Source of the DNA: Trichosphaerium sp. ATCC 40318
Lineage: Eukaryota > Discosea > Flabellinia > Trichosidae
Length of the DNA stretch: 64,000 nt
NCBI GenBank assembly: GCA_038496445.1
Contig: JALMLS010000323.1
Span: 62,001-126,000 of the forward strand
Reading direction: 5' to 3'
Made by a program: the position numbers and the translations under genes. Below, piece by piece: positions 20,386-31,795 of this stretch; within the stretch, counting starts at the first letter, position 1, and each line of letters begins with the position of its first letter. The notes beneath the pieces were generated by a model. It was not told the DNA's origin. It saw only the letters and a program-made list of their open reading frames with translations, and made no database searches.

Positions 20386-23300
20386 TTACAGACTCATACA
20401 TTTACAATTACATCCCGGCACAGGGCAAGATGTGTGAGTATCAAACCAAGTTTTTAGGCATGCTACATGGCCACCATGTCTACATGTCTGACACCAACAA
20501 AACCATTTGTTCAAGTTAGCATTTCCAGATGTCCATTGTCCTAAACAGACTAACGTTAGTTTTTCAACATCAAACAAATATAACGTACCTTCTGGAAGAG
20601 AGTTGCGGTTTCTTACATCAAATGGCACGCATTCAAGCGGTAAACTACAAATAGTGCACCGCGGCAGAGGACGGTTGCAAGATGGACAAGAAGAAGCCTT
20701 GCTCGGGTTAGATAGGAATTTGTTGATGTTGTTTTCATTTCAAAAAAAGCGTACAACAAGCTTTGGTCTTGCTGAAAGATTACTGAACGGAAGCATAGGT
20801 CTACGTCTATCTCTTGGGTTTGTTCTAACCTGTTGGCGCTCTTTGCCCAAAGTGAATGGATCCTTACAATAGGTACACTTGGCATAAACCTAGCAATGAA
20901 TGTAAACGAACTGTACTCGTTGATAAATAAAACACTCACCTGTTGTTGTACGTTGTTATCAGAGTACGTATTACGACAACGCTGCACATCAAATCTTGCT
21001 CTGTCTGACCAAAGTTGCCACGAGTTAAGTAACGAGCGATAAATATCAACCCAACGTTTTGGGCGTTTATCAGTAATACGTTTTGGATTCAGAGGCATCT
21101 GTGCCAAAATACAAGCAACTGTTTGAATATCAGATGTTCTATCAAGGTAGTTTTGCAACAATGAGACACCATGGCCAGTAGTATTGATGCCCGTCAGTAT
21201 TAATCCATACAATCGACCTTTAGATGCTGCTTCTTGTGTTTGTTTGTTTATAAAGGAAGTCAACTAGGTTTAAGGCATTAGTACGCGACTTATTCATTTT
21301 TGTAGAATGCAATCAAAAACCAATAAAAAAGATGCGCACCCTTGAATCGCTTAGATAACGCAAGGCAAATAGTATTTTATCCTCCAATAATATGTTAGAT
21401 GCAAGAACTCTTCCAAAGTCTTGTCTGTCGCTTGAAATAAATGCAAACAAAGCAGGCATGTAGTCACCAGTTAGATGTTGTGATAACTTCTCACAAGTAT
21501 CTCTACAAAACAACCAACTTAGCCAAAAGAACAAAAAAGATTGTCACGCTTAGCGTGCAATCTCGAAAAGGAGTGAACAACGCGGAAAATAAACGTACCG
21601 TAATAAAATTGCTGATTGCTTCATGCGTTTTTCCATGGACGCCAAAGTGACACCAAGCATTGCAAAATTAACACTCATTCCATTATTCACATTAATTGCT
21701 TGACGATTAATAATCTCAATAGCCTTTCGAATATCAAGCATAAATACAGCCATAGTAATAGCTCGTTCTACTTGACCAGAAGCTTCAAGCCTTTTAAAAC
21801 ATAGAGTAAGCAAGACATTACAATTCCACTTGTCTGCACGCACCTGGCAAGTTTTGCCATTCTTGATTTCTCACCTGGCGCCCAGTCAACCAAATAGTGA
21901 CAAGGCGTACGCCAAGCGCTCTCCATTACTGTGAACCCATAACCACCAGGTTTCTCAACAGAAGCTATAAGGAAGTTAGAGCAACATGTTGTACTTGTTT
22001 ATTTTTAATCATACCTGTGTTCGTGCTGCGCTGCTGGTTAACACGTCCATAGACACCAATTAACTCAGATACAGCTATTTGTTTCTTTTGAAAGATACTC
22101 TTATTTGTGACAATCCAACGCCACACACTCTGAAGAGTCTTGTCCTTCCATTTCTCTGCTAATTTCAAATTGCGATCAGCCTATAACCCGTTAGTTCATT
22201 AATAAATATTTATCCAGCACTAGCTTGTACGCACTTTAGAACCGTATCCTCGTAGTGCCCTAGATCGCATTTGTGCAGAAATATCTGGGTAAGAGACCAT
22301 ATCATCACTACTAGGTTGTAAGCATGAGATTTCGTAAGTACTCCAATTACCATTCCATTGGAAGCTGTCCTTGTATAATTTGGCGTTCCTTCGCAATTGC
22401 AACACCATTTGTAGACGAAATTGTCAATGGTATATTCTCATGAAGTCGCACAGGAGCAACACCACCACTTGAGAGTAGCGACAATAGTCTAGACATACAA
22501 TTAAAAAAAAATTCCAAAAAAAGAAAGAACGAACTTTGTCTCATTACGTGGATGCCATGATATAGAAGTTATACTATTCTCAGCCACATAGCCTATTAAA
22601 ATATTTCAGACTTATGTCACCACAAAAATAAGAGTTTTAGGTACTTCTTGGAACACCACCAGGTTCATCTTTTAGATCCCAAATCTTAATTATATTTTCT
22701 TCTTTTTCATCACTAGAAATAGATGCCAATACACCAGAACGCGTTGGACACCATTCAACTTGTTGTAATTCTATACGCAAAAAATGTTACGATGACGAGT
22801 CTCAACTTCAAAGAAGCAAAACAATTTATAAATTTTAATATAAGTTTACCTTTTGATCCTGTTTGTATAGCGTGAACTGGCTCTCGTAGCATCTTAACAT
22901 CCCATACTTTAATAAATCCATCTTCAGAATAAGTTGCAAGCAAATTCCAACCCAAGGGAGTCGGCCTTGATTAAAAATAAATAAGTTTCAAAATCATCAA
23001 AAACAAGATAATGAAAATGGAGGTGAGACAAGATTTTTCAAATAATTATTTAGGCGTACTTTACACCTTGCACAGATCTATTAGCATGCGCTCCAACAGT
23101 CTTAATGGGCTGTTTATTACTAAGAACTACCGAATTCCCATTAGTCCGTTTGCAAAACAACAAAAAAAGTCTGGTGTACCTCCACCATTGGATTCTGGCA
23201 CGCGGAGGTCGTAGATACGCAGCCAGTTTTTACGTGTTCCAGTGGCGAGATGTTTAGGTCCCATTGAAGGGAGCCAAGCTACTGCTACAGTTCCTTCTGC

Positions 23301-24340
23301 ATTATTCAATTCGCTCATGCGTTGGGTAACCTACGAAACAATAGTTTAACAAATCTGGTTTTTGGCACTGGAATTGTGTTTTAACAACATTAAAACGAAT
23401 AGTGGGAACAGGACGCAGTGTGTACCTCCTCCAAAGCAATACTAGAAGTCACGTTGTAAAGCTCACTGCCAGATCTAGAGTTTTCTAAGATTATTTAGAT
23501 GCCAGGACAATATGTAATAGCTTGTTTGAGATAAAAACACACCCGTGCGCCCACGTAAATTAGTATCCCATACAATTGTAGAGTAATCATTTCGCAATTT
23601 ATCCAAACCAACCGCTATAAGATTAGGTTCTAGAGGGTTGAAAGCTACACAATTGCATTTTCGCTGGCTTTGCAATAAAAGGTCAGAAATATACGTTACT
23701 AGCAGTACATATACAGGTTCTAAATCGCTCAACCTCTACGCTCGCGTATGGAACTGTATAGATATGACACTTTGTACTTGGGTTAAGATATTGTTCATTC
23801 GGCGCACCTGTGATCTGAAACGAATTCTTTTACTATCATATCATCTGCTGTAAAGTTACAGAGCACTGTGCGGCCGTTTGGGCAACCAACAGCCACCATT
23901 TGATTCGATTGGTCCATTGACCAATCAATGCTCTAGGAGGCGAGTCAGCAGCATATCAGGAGCTGTCACAAGCCTGTGGGTCTTTGATGGTAGCATTTAT
24001 TTTCTCGAGGTGTATGTTACTGTCGCCGCTGTCCCTAGCATCTTGCAACTATAAGAGGACAATAACGGCAGCGAGTTTTTGTCGTTGAAATTACTGACTT
24101 CGCCATCATTCAAACGAAAACCGTACCTTTCGCTATGTATACTTCATTCACTCCGTTTGACGCGGTAAGCTCTGCTTGGTGCGGTTTTGGCATTAATGCT
24201 GACTCCTATTTCGCATAAGGCTGGTAATTACGCGCAAAGCGCACCTTTTCATCTATTCTGTACAACCGCACGTCACTCGTGCCAATAACAAAAAATCTTG
24301 AGTCATAAGGACAGTATTGGATTATCGACGAAGCCCTCAT
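20386..24340 (-). CDS. MIOS: GATOR2 subunit MIOS (SEA4) with WD40 repeats and C-terminal RING-like zinc domain
   Basis: MIOS belongs to GATOR2, the lysosome/vacuole-associated complex that relays amino-acid signals to TORC1. The N-terminus (MRASSIIQYCPYDSRFFVIG then TSDVRLYRIDEK) matches the first WD40 blade of MIOS. Further WD40 exons include CNCVAFNPLEPNLIAVGLDK, WLPSMGPKHLATGTRKNWLR and NLLATYSEDGFIKVWDVK. An alpha-solenoid follows (ERAITMAVFMLDIRKAIEI). The C-terminus is the paired zinc motif: SCPSCNRPLPRCTICSLPLE, then WFCWCQTCRHGGHVACLK and CPVPGCNCKCMSL. The WFxWCxxCRHGGH wording separates MIOS from WDR24 and WDR59. More than 15 short introns are present. It is divergent from RCC1 across about 260 bp, so the two may share a promoter region. 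Confidence 0.85.
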
Positions 24341-24602
24341 ACTGGCATTACATATGAGAGGTTGGTGATTGTTTTAGCGTATTGGTAACTGAAAGGCACT
24401 TATTGCAGGCGTAAAAATTGCATACGAGACTGCAATGTGACTTTGGCCTTGAAATACAGTCGTTACTATTCTGTTGTTCCATACTACACCCTTGTACATT
24501 AGGAATAGCGTATAGGTACTCATTACGCTAAATAGAATCCTCTCTAACTTCTCATAGTTTCTAGAACCTTCTTTCAAGATCAATAAACCAGAAATATATC
24601 AA

Positions 24603-27170
24603 ATGTCAAAGCGCAAGGTACGGTACAACTATTATAACCATTTCTCAACTTTGTATGTCAGAGGCGGGAAAATGCAAAAGAAGCGGGTATGAAGAGGGGT
24701 CGTGGTAAAAGAGTAAAAGTAGAACCATTAGAGCTCGGTACAGTACAGTATTTAAAAACTTCTCTCTGACGCGTCAAAAGAAGTACAGGACGCTCAAAAC
24801 GGTAGTATATGGGCCGTAGGATCGAATGAATTTAGTAATTGTACGGCAACATACATGGATACTTTTTTTTTTGACGTTTTATCAAAAGTCGGTATAGAAC
24901 CTAATGAAGATGGAGACAATATGCTTAAAGACTTCACAAAAATACCTACACTTCAAAAGAAAAAAGTTCTCTCTGTACGTCTTTTTCCTCCATTAGAAAT
25001 CTCTTAAAAGCTTACCTGTTACTCTTAGTTTGTAGCTGGTGGTATGCATAATTGTATTATACTGAAACAAGGATCAAAACACGTACCTATGTCATGGGGT
25101 ACGAAATCGATTTTTTTTTTGTTCCACATGAACTAGCGCGTTCGAAATTGGAGTCTTATTCTCCTTTAGGTAATAATGATGATCTTATTCTCGGTCGTCC
25201 AGTGACTAAGAAAGCTCCAGAATGGAAACCATCTGTAATGCCTGCCTTAACTAAAGAGGAAATTGTGCAGGTAAACATCTTATCTCAGACTTTTTTTTTT
25301 GTTGCAACTTTTGATCATCAAACGCTTTCCGGAGATTGTACTTTCCATCACATTGGTATAAATTTTTTTACTGACATTTTTACGAAGATTTCTTTTGGCG
25401 CTTATCATGGAGCAGCACTCAGCAGTGATGGTACAAAGCCAAATACCAACTCGTTTTTTTTTTTTTTGGATTTATTCACCAGGCTCTTAGACTTAATTTT
25501 CTTGTTTTCTGGAACTCAGAACTTACCCTTATTAAGGTAGAGTGTTTTCTTGGGGTGGTTATAAGAATGCCAGTGGAAAGTTTCACTTGAATGCAACAGT
25601 GAAAAAGGCAGCAGAACCAATACAAATAGACCAACGTTGTTTTGGTGGCGCAAAAGTTGTATGTGTACAGAGTACAAACAATGTTACACGTTGCTTAACA
25701 GAAAATGGACAAGTATACGAATGGGGTCTTCTATCTGATGAGTACGTATCATAGTAATTACTTTTGTTTCATGAAGCTCGAAGAGCACACAACTGCAGTG
25801 AATCCTTTTTTTTTTTTTTGATTTACAAGAAAAGCAATCTGTGTTGCGTAGTATTTATCTCCGTTTGTATTTCTTATTTCAAATGAAAGGTATGGTCAAC
25901 CTAGAACCAAGATGAACTTAAGAGTGAGGACACGTACTATTGCGTGTGAGCCTGCAAAGGTACGTATATATTCTTTTCTTTTTCAAAATGTTAATTGATT
26001 CAAAAGGTTATCTTCAATCATAGAGTATCTAAACTCTTCTGTGGAGGAAGTTATACCTTTATTATAACAACAACTGGAGAAATACATTCATGGGGATGTA
26101 ATGGATCTGGTCAACTTGGTCTTAACCATATGAACCATTTCGTATCTCGCCCAAAGCGTGTCAGGGTACGTAGTCCTTTTACAACAAAAAAAAAAGTGTC
26201 GTTGGGTTTTTTTGATTAACTTCTTCATTAGCATCCTGCTGCTCTTTTACGTGTTGGTCCTGAGACAACCATAACATGCAGTAAAGCTACAGCATATATT
26301 CTTACTGATAACAACACCCTCTATGCTTGTGGAACCAACCACGACGGGCAATATGGTAATGAAACCTCCCAAGCCAAAGTATCTTGTTTATTCACTTCTT
26401 TTTTTTTTAGGCCTTCCTGTCGGTAGAGGTGGAACAGGTGATTTTGAGTGCAGCTTTATGAAGCTTGATTTCTTTGATGATATTGATATCGAAAAAGTCA
26501 CATCACACAGCGACCATACATTGGTATTCACAACAGGTAACATCACAAAGAAAAAAAAAAAATCATCCAAGCTATCAGTAACTTTTTGACTAAATTTGCA
26601 ACAAACTGGTTAGTCCTACCTACCTAGTATTCCAGTTGTCACTTATACGTGTACTTTGGTTTGTGCTTTAAAGGGTAAACTAATACCAAGTTCTGAAAAA
26701 TGAGTGCGGAAGGAGCTTGTGGACAAGTCTTCCGTTTCTCTCGGACGAAATCTTTAGTTTTCGCATATTTTTTTAAGGACATTTATTTGTTGACTTGCTC
26801 ACTTACTGATATACGTTTATTAGATAACCAGATTTACGCCATGGGTATGGGCGAACAGTATCGTAATGGTAGCGGAAGAACAAGAGATCTCAGGACTCCA
26901 GCCTTGATTGCTCCATGCGTAGATAGACCTATCATTGATGCTTACGCTGGTGGTCTTAATTCATTTATACTTGTTGATGATAGCGGACGTAAAATGGATT
27001 ACGGTGAATTTGAAGATGACGAACCTCCTTCTGAGGAAGTTGAAGAGGATTTTGAGGAGTTTGATGATGAAATTCCAGATGCTAATGCAGTGGAGAAGGA
27101 TGAACCTGCTGCTGTTGTTCATACCGCAGCTGGTGAGACCGGTATGGGTTTCTGGGGCAGCAAAATGTAA
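24603..27170 (+). CDS. RCC1-family beta-propeller protein (putative Ran GEF)
   Basis: RCC1 proteins form a seven-bladed propeller, and the founding member loads Ran with GTP on chromatin. The start ATG at 24603 gives MSKRK and then a basic stretch with KRGRGKRVKVE, a likely nuclear-localisation and chromatin-binding tail. Blade motifs follow: SIWAVGSNEFSNC, GAYHGAALSSDGTVFSWG, VYEWGLLSDEYGQPR, CGGSYTFIITTTGEIHSWGC with NGSGQLG, and TLYACGTNHDGQYG. The last blades are IYAMGMGEQYRNGSGR and AGGLNSFILVDD. The C-terminus is strongly acidic and ends FWGSKM. Basic N-tail plus seven blades favours true RCC1 over other propeller proteins. The acidic tail is less usual. About ten introns interrupt it. 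Confidence 0.8.
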
Positions 27171-27382
27171 AAAAAAAAGAAAGAAAAACAGAAATAAATA
27201 AAAAAATTACAACGCCTTAGTGATATTGTTTCTCCTTGTTCTTTGCGAGCTTCAGAACTAGTAAATGACAACATCAAGGGCTACGCTAGAGCCACTAGAC
27301 GTTGATGTCTTCCTCCCAATATTGTCTGGTTTGATGAATCGTGAAAATGAGTAGTAGTATGAGGTAAAGGATAGGTTCTAAT

Positions 27383-28216
27383 TCAAGATTCCCAAGGATC
27401 CTTCCATCCGTTTTTCTTCTTTTCCAAGTAGTATGTATTAAAAGGAGCTGAACTACATGAATGATCTTCAATAAGAAACACACCTATAACTGCCTTTGAT
27501 ATAGGTGATATACAATGAATAAGGTAACATTTAGTCTCTCCATTATCGTACTTAAGACACGTGAGGTTTTTCAATCCCCACATGTTTTTTTCTGTAACTT
27601 CTTCTAAACTCTTCAACATCTCAGGTTTGTTCACGTGTTCTGAGAAAGCTTTTAAATCTATTTCACTAAACAGATCTATATCCTCTTCATACTTAAAAGT
27701 AAACCTCTTGAACAGGTTCATCAGTGCGTGTTCTTCGTTGTCATCTTCTTTTAAAGATAAATAAAATGGAGTGAACTTTGGTACATCAAGGCAACCATAG
27801 AACGCAAATTCAAAGTCATCTAGATGAGCAGCAAGCGACGTAGCTATCTTCTGGTTATCACATCTTTCCTGCCAGAGTTCTAAATCTCCTTCCACAATCC
27901 AAAGGACTCCGCGCTGTGCCTCAGCACGTATGTCGTATTCACCAGTCGCTGCTACTTCTAAAACTGCCTCATATCCGAGAATTTCGGCATCTTTAATAAA
28001 ATCCCAAATACCGTTGTTGCGAATGAAACCCTTGTCGGTGGCAATGTAAAGAGAGATATACATATGTCTCCAGTACAGCACACGTGACTTGATAAACTGT
28101 TCGTAGAACTTCGAGAGCGCCAAATGCGTATAAACGGATGCCTTGTCAGTGTTGTAATCCAGAATAAGCATTATGATCTCTTTAGGAAGTTGTTTTAATG
28201 TTGCTAGGTGGTCCAT
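27383..28216 (-). CDS. Intronless F-box-like protein
   Basis: A single open frame of 277 codons without introns, which stands out among intron-rich neighbours. The N-terminus LKQLPKEIIMLILDYN resembles the first helix of an F-box, which binds Skp1 in SCF ubiquitin ligases. The rest is a globular alpha/beta protein with IWDFIKDAEILGYEAVLEV, LDDFEFAFYGCLDVPKF, LFKRFTFKYEEDIDLFSE and a C-terminus WKDPWES. I do not recognise the C-terminal domain. It looks like a substrate or ligand-binding module such as SMI1/KNR4-like proteins, but this is weak. Lack of introns could mean retroposition or recent transfer. Its long open frame makes a real gene very likely. Confidence 0.65.
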   Translation of the reverse strand: MDHLATLKQLPKEIIMLILDYNTDKASVYTHLALSKFYEQFIKSRVLYWRHMYISLYIATDKGFIRNNGIWDFIKDAEILGYEAVLEVAATGEYDIRAEAQRGVLWIVEGDLELWQERCDNQKIATSLAAHLDDFEFAFYGCLDVPKFTPFYLSLKEDDNEEHALMNLFKRFTFKYEEDIDLFSEIDLKAFSEHVNKPEMLKSLEEVTEKNMWGLKNLTCLKYDNGETKCYLIHCISPISKAVIGVFLIEDHSCSSAPFNTYYLEKKKNGWKDPWES

Positions 28217-28638
28217 TTGTACTCTTTCTCTAGTTTATGGTTTTAAGTCCTTGTATCTCCTAAGAACGTGCTGGAACAAATTGTAGAAAGTCCTCTACAA
28301 ACGCTGTTTGTTGCGTACTACTCCCAGTAACGAACACTGTCGTTGGATCTAAACTGCAATCTGTTTCCTAACCGTCTCAAAGGACTACCCTTTTTGGGGA
28401 CTAGCGATCTCATGTGATCCTTTACTCCCAAAAGATCGTCTCGCTGTTTTCAGCGAGCCATATATTTTGTGAACTTCATCACTATAAAACGCTACAATAT
28501 TTCAACACTGTCTTTGGCTGAGCTGAGCTGAGCTTCGCATGCCCTTAAAATTCTTATGTAAATTAGGAAGCAACCAATGGCAATGACAATGACTTTTTAA
28601 CCGGGTGCTATCTCGTTGAATAGTAGATATAAACAAAT
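28217..28638. other. Upstream region of tRNA pair
   Basis: No protein gene seen. The last 50 bases (from about 28586) are nearly repeated at 52708-52756, including TCTCGTTGAATAGTAGATA, directly before the second tRNA pair. The sequence is therefore probably part of the duplicated unit or a Pol III upstream element. Confidence 0.5.
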
Positions 28639-28709
28639 GGGACAATGGTGTAACGGAAGCACATGGCATTGAAGGTGCTGCAGTTCAGGTTCGATTCCTG
28701 GTTGTCCTA
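28639..28709 (+). tRNA. tRNA-Phe (anticodon GAA)
   Basis: A 71-nt cloverleaf. Acceptor stem GGGACAA pairs with TTGTCCT (one G-U), with discriminator A. The D-arm is GTGT/GCAC with GG in the loop. The anticodon stem TGGCA/TGCTG holds the loop TTGAAGG, giving anticodon GAA. The T-arm is TCAGG-TTCGATT-CCTGG. G37 beside the anticodon is what Phe tRNAs use for wybutosine. The body is not the usual Phe sequence, so confirmation of charging identity would be useful. Only 8 nt and no T-run separate it from the Leu tRNA. Confidence 0.8.
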
Positions 28710-28717
28710 CATACCTT

Positions 28718-28804
28718 GCAGAGGTGCTCGAATTGGTTAATGAGGTTGTGTTCAAGACACAATGTGATGAAAATCACGTGTGGGTTCGAGTCCCACTCTC
28801 TGCA
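28718..28804 (+). tRNA. tRNA-Leu (anticodon CAA)
   Basis: An 87-nt class II tRNA. Acceptor GCAGAGG/TCTCTGC with discriminator A, three-pair D-stem CTC/GAG and D-loop with TTGGTTAA. The anticodon stem TTGTG/CACAA holds loop TTCAAGA, anticodon CAA. The long variable arm has stem GTGAT/ATCAC, and the T-arm is GTGGG-TTCGAGT-CCCAC. It is followed at once by six T residues, a Pol III terminator. The CACGTG here is part of the tRNA fold. Confidence 0.9.
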
Positions 28805-28810
28805 TTTTTT
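28805..28810 (+). terminator. Pol III terminator after the first tRNA pair
   Basis: A run of six T starts directly after the tRNA-Leu discriminator. No T-run lies between the two tRNAs, which suggests one dicistronic precursor. Confidence 0.7.
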
Positions 28811-28955
28811 TGACATTGTTCAATACAATAAAGTAGACGCCAAACATGCTAAACACTATCGACAAAAGCCTTTTTGAAACTATTTTACAAGCGCCTGCTA
28901 TCTTTTTGTCAAATAAAGTCAATTCTGACTTGGTCTGCCTTTGTACACAACGAAA

Positions 28956-30124
28956 ATGAGCGACAGAGAGAATTCTACAAAACCGCTAGCTTATCCATAC
29001 GTTTTGTGTAGTAGTAGCGTTTTTTGCTTACCACCAGAGATTATGGTTGAAATTCTAGCGCAATTGGGTCTTTGCGACCTTGCTGCGTTTGGTTCCACGT
29101 GTAGACATTGCTGTGAAGTACATTTACTTGTACAATATTCAAAAGTACGCAAAACGTGCTTAATCCGCCATTATTAACTAGGTGGATTAGGTAGCCAATG
29201 ATTACCGTTATACTGCAGTCAAGTTGCCTCATTCATTCCAACACATATCCAGCTGTGGTGTGTTGTCCACAGGGGAGGTACAGTGCTAGTTACGGTTTGT
29301 GCAGCTCATTTTTGGTTCTTCTAGATTGTTGTAGTTGACTATAGTGCACGTTCCCTTTGGCTTATAAATGGTAAAGAAATTGTGAATATTGCAAGAAGTA
29401 GATCACGTGAAAGTATGGAAATAAGCATCATAAAGTTTTTCACATTAATTTTGTTTCTTTTCAGGATTAGCACCTGCATGTTGTGCCATTGCTCCAGATG
29501 ATAGCATAGTTCTCACTGATTGCAATCATTTTATTAAGCGTATTAATCCTGAGAAAACAGAGATAAAAACAATTGCTGGTGTAAAAAATAGTAAGGTAGG
29601 TTCTGGTTGCCTTTGGTTTCCAAGTGGTATTTGTTTTGATGTTGATGGGAATATGTTGATTTGTAATGAGAACAAAAACCAAATCTTAAAGTTATATCCT
29701 TCAGGTGAACTAGAAACTGTACTAGCTGCCAAAGCCAGACTCAATTTATTCAAACTAAAACAAATTGCATGTGATAGATCAAACAAAGTGTACGTACAAG
29801 CCTTTACAATATACATTTCAAACCCACAAACACTCTAGGTATTTTACATGGGATGTATGTATTTATACCTACAAAGGAGATATGATAATAGAAGTATACA
29901 AGCACAAACAAGTAATCTATGGACTTGCTATAGATAGATATGGTGACTTATATTTTGGAGTACAGCGCAGGGCAGGTGTTTTCAAGTTATGTATGAACAA
30001 TCCAAAGAATCTTGCTGTTCGATTGAATATAAAACCGGAGATACCAAGTGTTTCTGCGATGCACTATAGTAATGGCACTTTGTATGTGTGCAGTAAAAGC
30101 GAGGTGCACAAGATAAGATTATAA
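28956..30124 (+). CDS. F-box protein with NHL-like propeller
   Basis: The N-terminal exon has a clear F-box: FCLPPEIMVEILAQLGLCDL then AAFGSTCRHCCEV, preceded by MSDRENSTK. Later exons form an NHL/SMP-30-like beta-propeller, with repeats such as GLAPACCAIAPDDSIVLTDC, FPSGICFDVDGNMLICNEN, LKQIACDRSNKVYV, YGLAIDRYGDLYFGVQ and MHYSNGTLYVCSKSEVHKI. In such proteins the F-box binds Skp1 and the propeller recruits the substrate for SCF-mediated ubiquitination. The start used is the ATG at 28956. About four short introns are visible. The partner of the propeller is unknown. Confidence 0.75.
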
Positions 30125-30364
30125 AACGACAAATTCCGCATTTGTTTCTCTGAATTATAAAGACTTTAGTCAATGTTAGTTTTATTCCCTGTACTTCGCT
30201 CTATCAGCTCGCTAAATATCTGAGTACAGCAGATTAACATTAGGCTAAGTAATTGCGCAAGGTAAAACAAGAATACAAAGCGTTTAGTACAAACAGCAAG
30301 CAGGCTGATCCAACTCCGTTATTGATTAGTTTACAATACATAACACTTACAATTAAAGCATATT

Positions 30365-30826
30365 ATGGCGTCAAACAATGGCACTGCCTTACCACAGCTT
30401 GGTTGGAGGGAAAATGCTTCAATACCTGAATTAGGGATTGATTGTATATCAGCGAAGGTAGATACAGGCGCAAGAACGTCATCTCTTGATATAGATAGTG
30501 TCACTGAGTTTTCAAAGGACGGGAAGCAGATGTTGAAGATTAAATTACGTCCTTGTAAAAAAATCAAGTTTTCTTCAAAACAAGTTGTCGTACCATTGCA
30601 TGATAAGAGGTCTGTGAAGAATTCAGGTGGTATTTCTCAAATTAGATATGTTATAAGCACGTATGTTGTGATTGGAGACAAGAGAACAAAAGCTGAGCTT
30701 ACACTTGCAAAAAGGAAGAATATGATTTTTCCAATGTTGATTGGGCGTACAACACTTTGTGGTAACTATGTTGTAAACCCTTCTCTTTCGTATAATATGG
30801 GTGATCCGAAGAAGTCTTTTGATTGA
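30365..30826 (+). CDS. Retropepsin-like aspartic protease of bacterial type (PF05618, RimB/RloA3-like)
   Basis: An intronless gene of 153 codons. The N-terminus LGWRENASIPELGID and the core AKVDTGARTSSLDI match the bacterial family once called ATP-dependent zinc protease, now seen as retropepsin-like. DTGA supplies the catalytic Asp, and FPMLIGRTTL is the second half-signature. In bacteria these proteins occur near glutamate-ligase (RimK-like) genes; no such gene is next to it here. Full length is normal for the family. Bacterial character plus lack of introns in an intron-rich region suggests transfer from bacteria, but codon use does not look foreign to the eye. The substrate is unknown. 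Confidence 0.85.
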   Translation: MASNNGTALPQLGWRENASIPELGIDCISAKVDTGARTSSLDIDSVTEFSKDGKQMLKIKLRPCKKIKFSSKQVVVPLHDKRSVKNSGGISQIRYVISTYVVIGDKRTKAELTLAKRKNMIFPMLIGRTTLCGNYVVNPSLSYNMGDPKKSFD

Positions 30827-31101
30827 TAGTATTTTGTATGCGACGTTGTTGGGTGACTGAAGTAAAAAACAATGACAATTTAGTCTAACACAAAGGTGTT
30901 TTTTTGAAGAAATTTGTTTTGTTGAAGTCTTTTTACTGACTCTGTAAAAAGTACTTATTACCGACCTCGCTCGTTTTTACTTGGAACACAATGTTATTGG
31001 ATAGCTTGATTTTGGAGAAGTCGTTCGATGTGGAAATGTGTTTTTTTTTAAATACAGTGGCATGTACAATGTTTCTTTACCTCGATCAAGATAAAATATC
31101 G

Positions 31102-31795
31102 TCACAATGTGGCATTAGGTTCAAGGACGCCTATAAATAAATCATTACGATTCTTTTTGATTCAAAGAGTGATCTATTACCTCCAATCGGATCTATAAAG
31201 TGTAAAAAGAATCTATCCCTACAACAAGCATTCTGTTAGACGCCAAAAACAATAAAAAGTTGCCTCACTAACCTTGAAATCTCTGGAATCTTTATAACCT
31301 TCTCTAAATACATTTGTAACCCCCAACGGCGCGTGTCTATAAATCCTCTTTTGAATTTCCCGATAGCTTTTTTCTTTGGCAAGTGTGGCACGTGAGAAAC
31401 AACGTATGGCTCTTTTTTTAACTTAAAAAAACCAACGATAAGCAAAAAAAAGACTTTAACGAGGATCGTTTTGTACCTGTTTATGTAGATAATTAAACTC
31501 GCTATATCGACGCTCTATATGTAAGCTTGCACAACTGCATGTAAACTCTATGAAGAATACCTTTATTTATGGGTTATGGAGTACAAAAAATAAAAAAGGA
31601 TATAATTTTTTGTTTTACAATGTGCCGCTTCACATGCACGTGCGTTTAGTAATAACGTACGGTGAATTTTTCCTTGTGTTGTTTCACAATACGAGCGCTT
31701 GATATTTGCACTCTTCCTATTTTGTCCGTGCCATCTTTTAATTTTCTCAATAGATCTACAGGAACATCGTCGCTGGGAACTGATTGTTTGAGCAT
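31102..31795 (-). CDS. PX-domain protein, sorting-nexin 3-like size
   Basis: Exons give MLKQSVPSDDVPVDLLRK, GRVQISSARIVKQHKEKFT, the PX core SLHIERRYSEFNYLHKQL with the phosphoinositide-binding RRYSEF, then PHLPKKKAIGKF. The helix DTRRWGLQMYLEKVIKIPEI follows, then DRFFLHFIDPIGG, ending GVLEPNATL. The RRYSEF and the basic KKKAIGKF...RR stretch are the PtdIns(3)P contacts of PX domains. There is almost nothing outside the PX domain (about 150 residues), as in SNX3/Grd19, which acts with retromer in endosomal sorting. Three or four short introns. The domain is secure; SNX3 orthology is only suggested by size. Confidence 0.7.

Noticed and set aside
20507-20872. 121-codon frame on the plus strand
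   Set aside because: Antisense of the zinc-motif exons of MIOS, which are strongly supported on the minus strand.
31236-31445. Transposon or CRISPR-like repeats anywhere in the window
   Set aside because: I looked for terminal inverted repeats, reverse transcriptase or transposase motifs and regular spacer arrays and saw none; only the tRNA unit and short motifs repeat.
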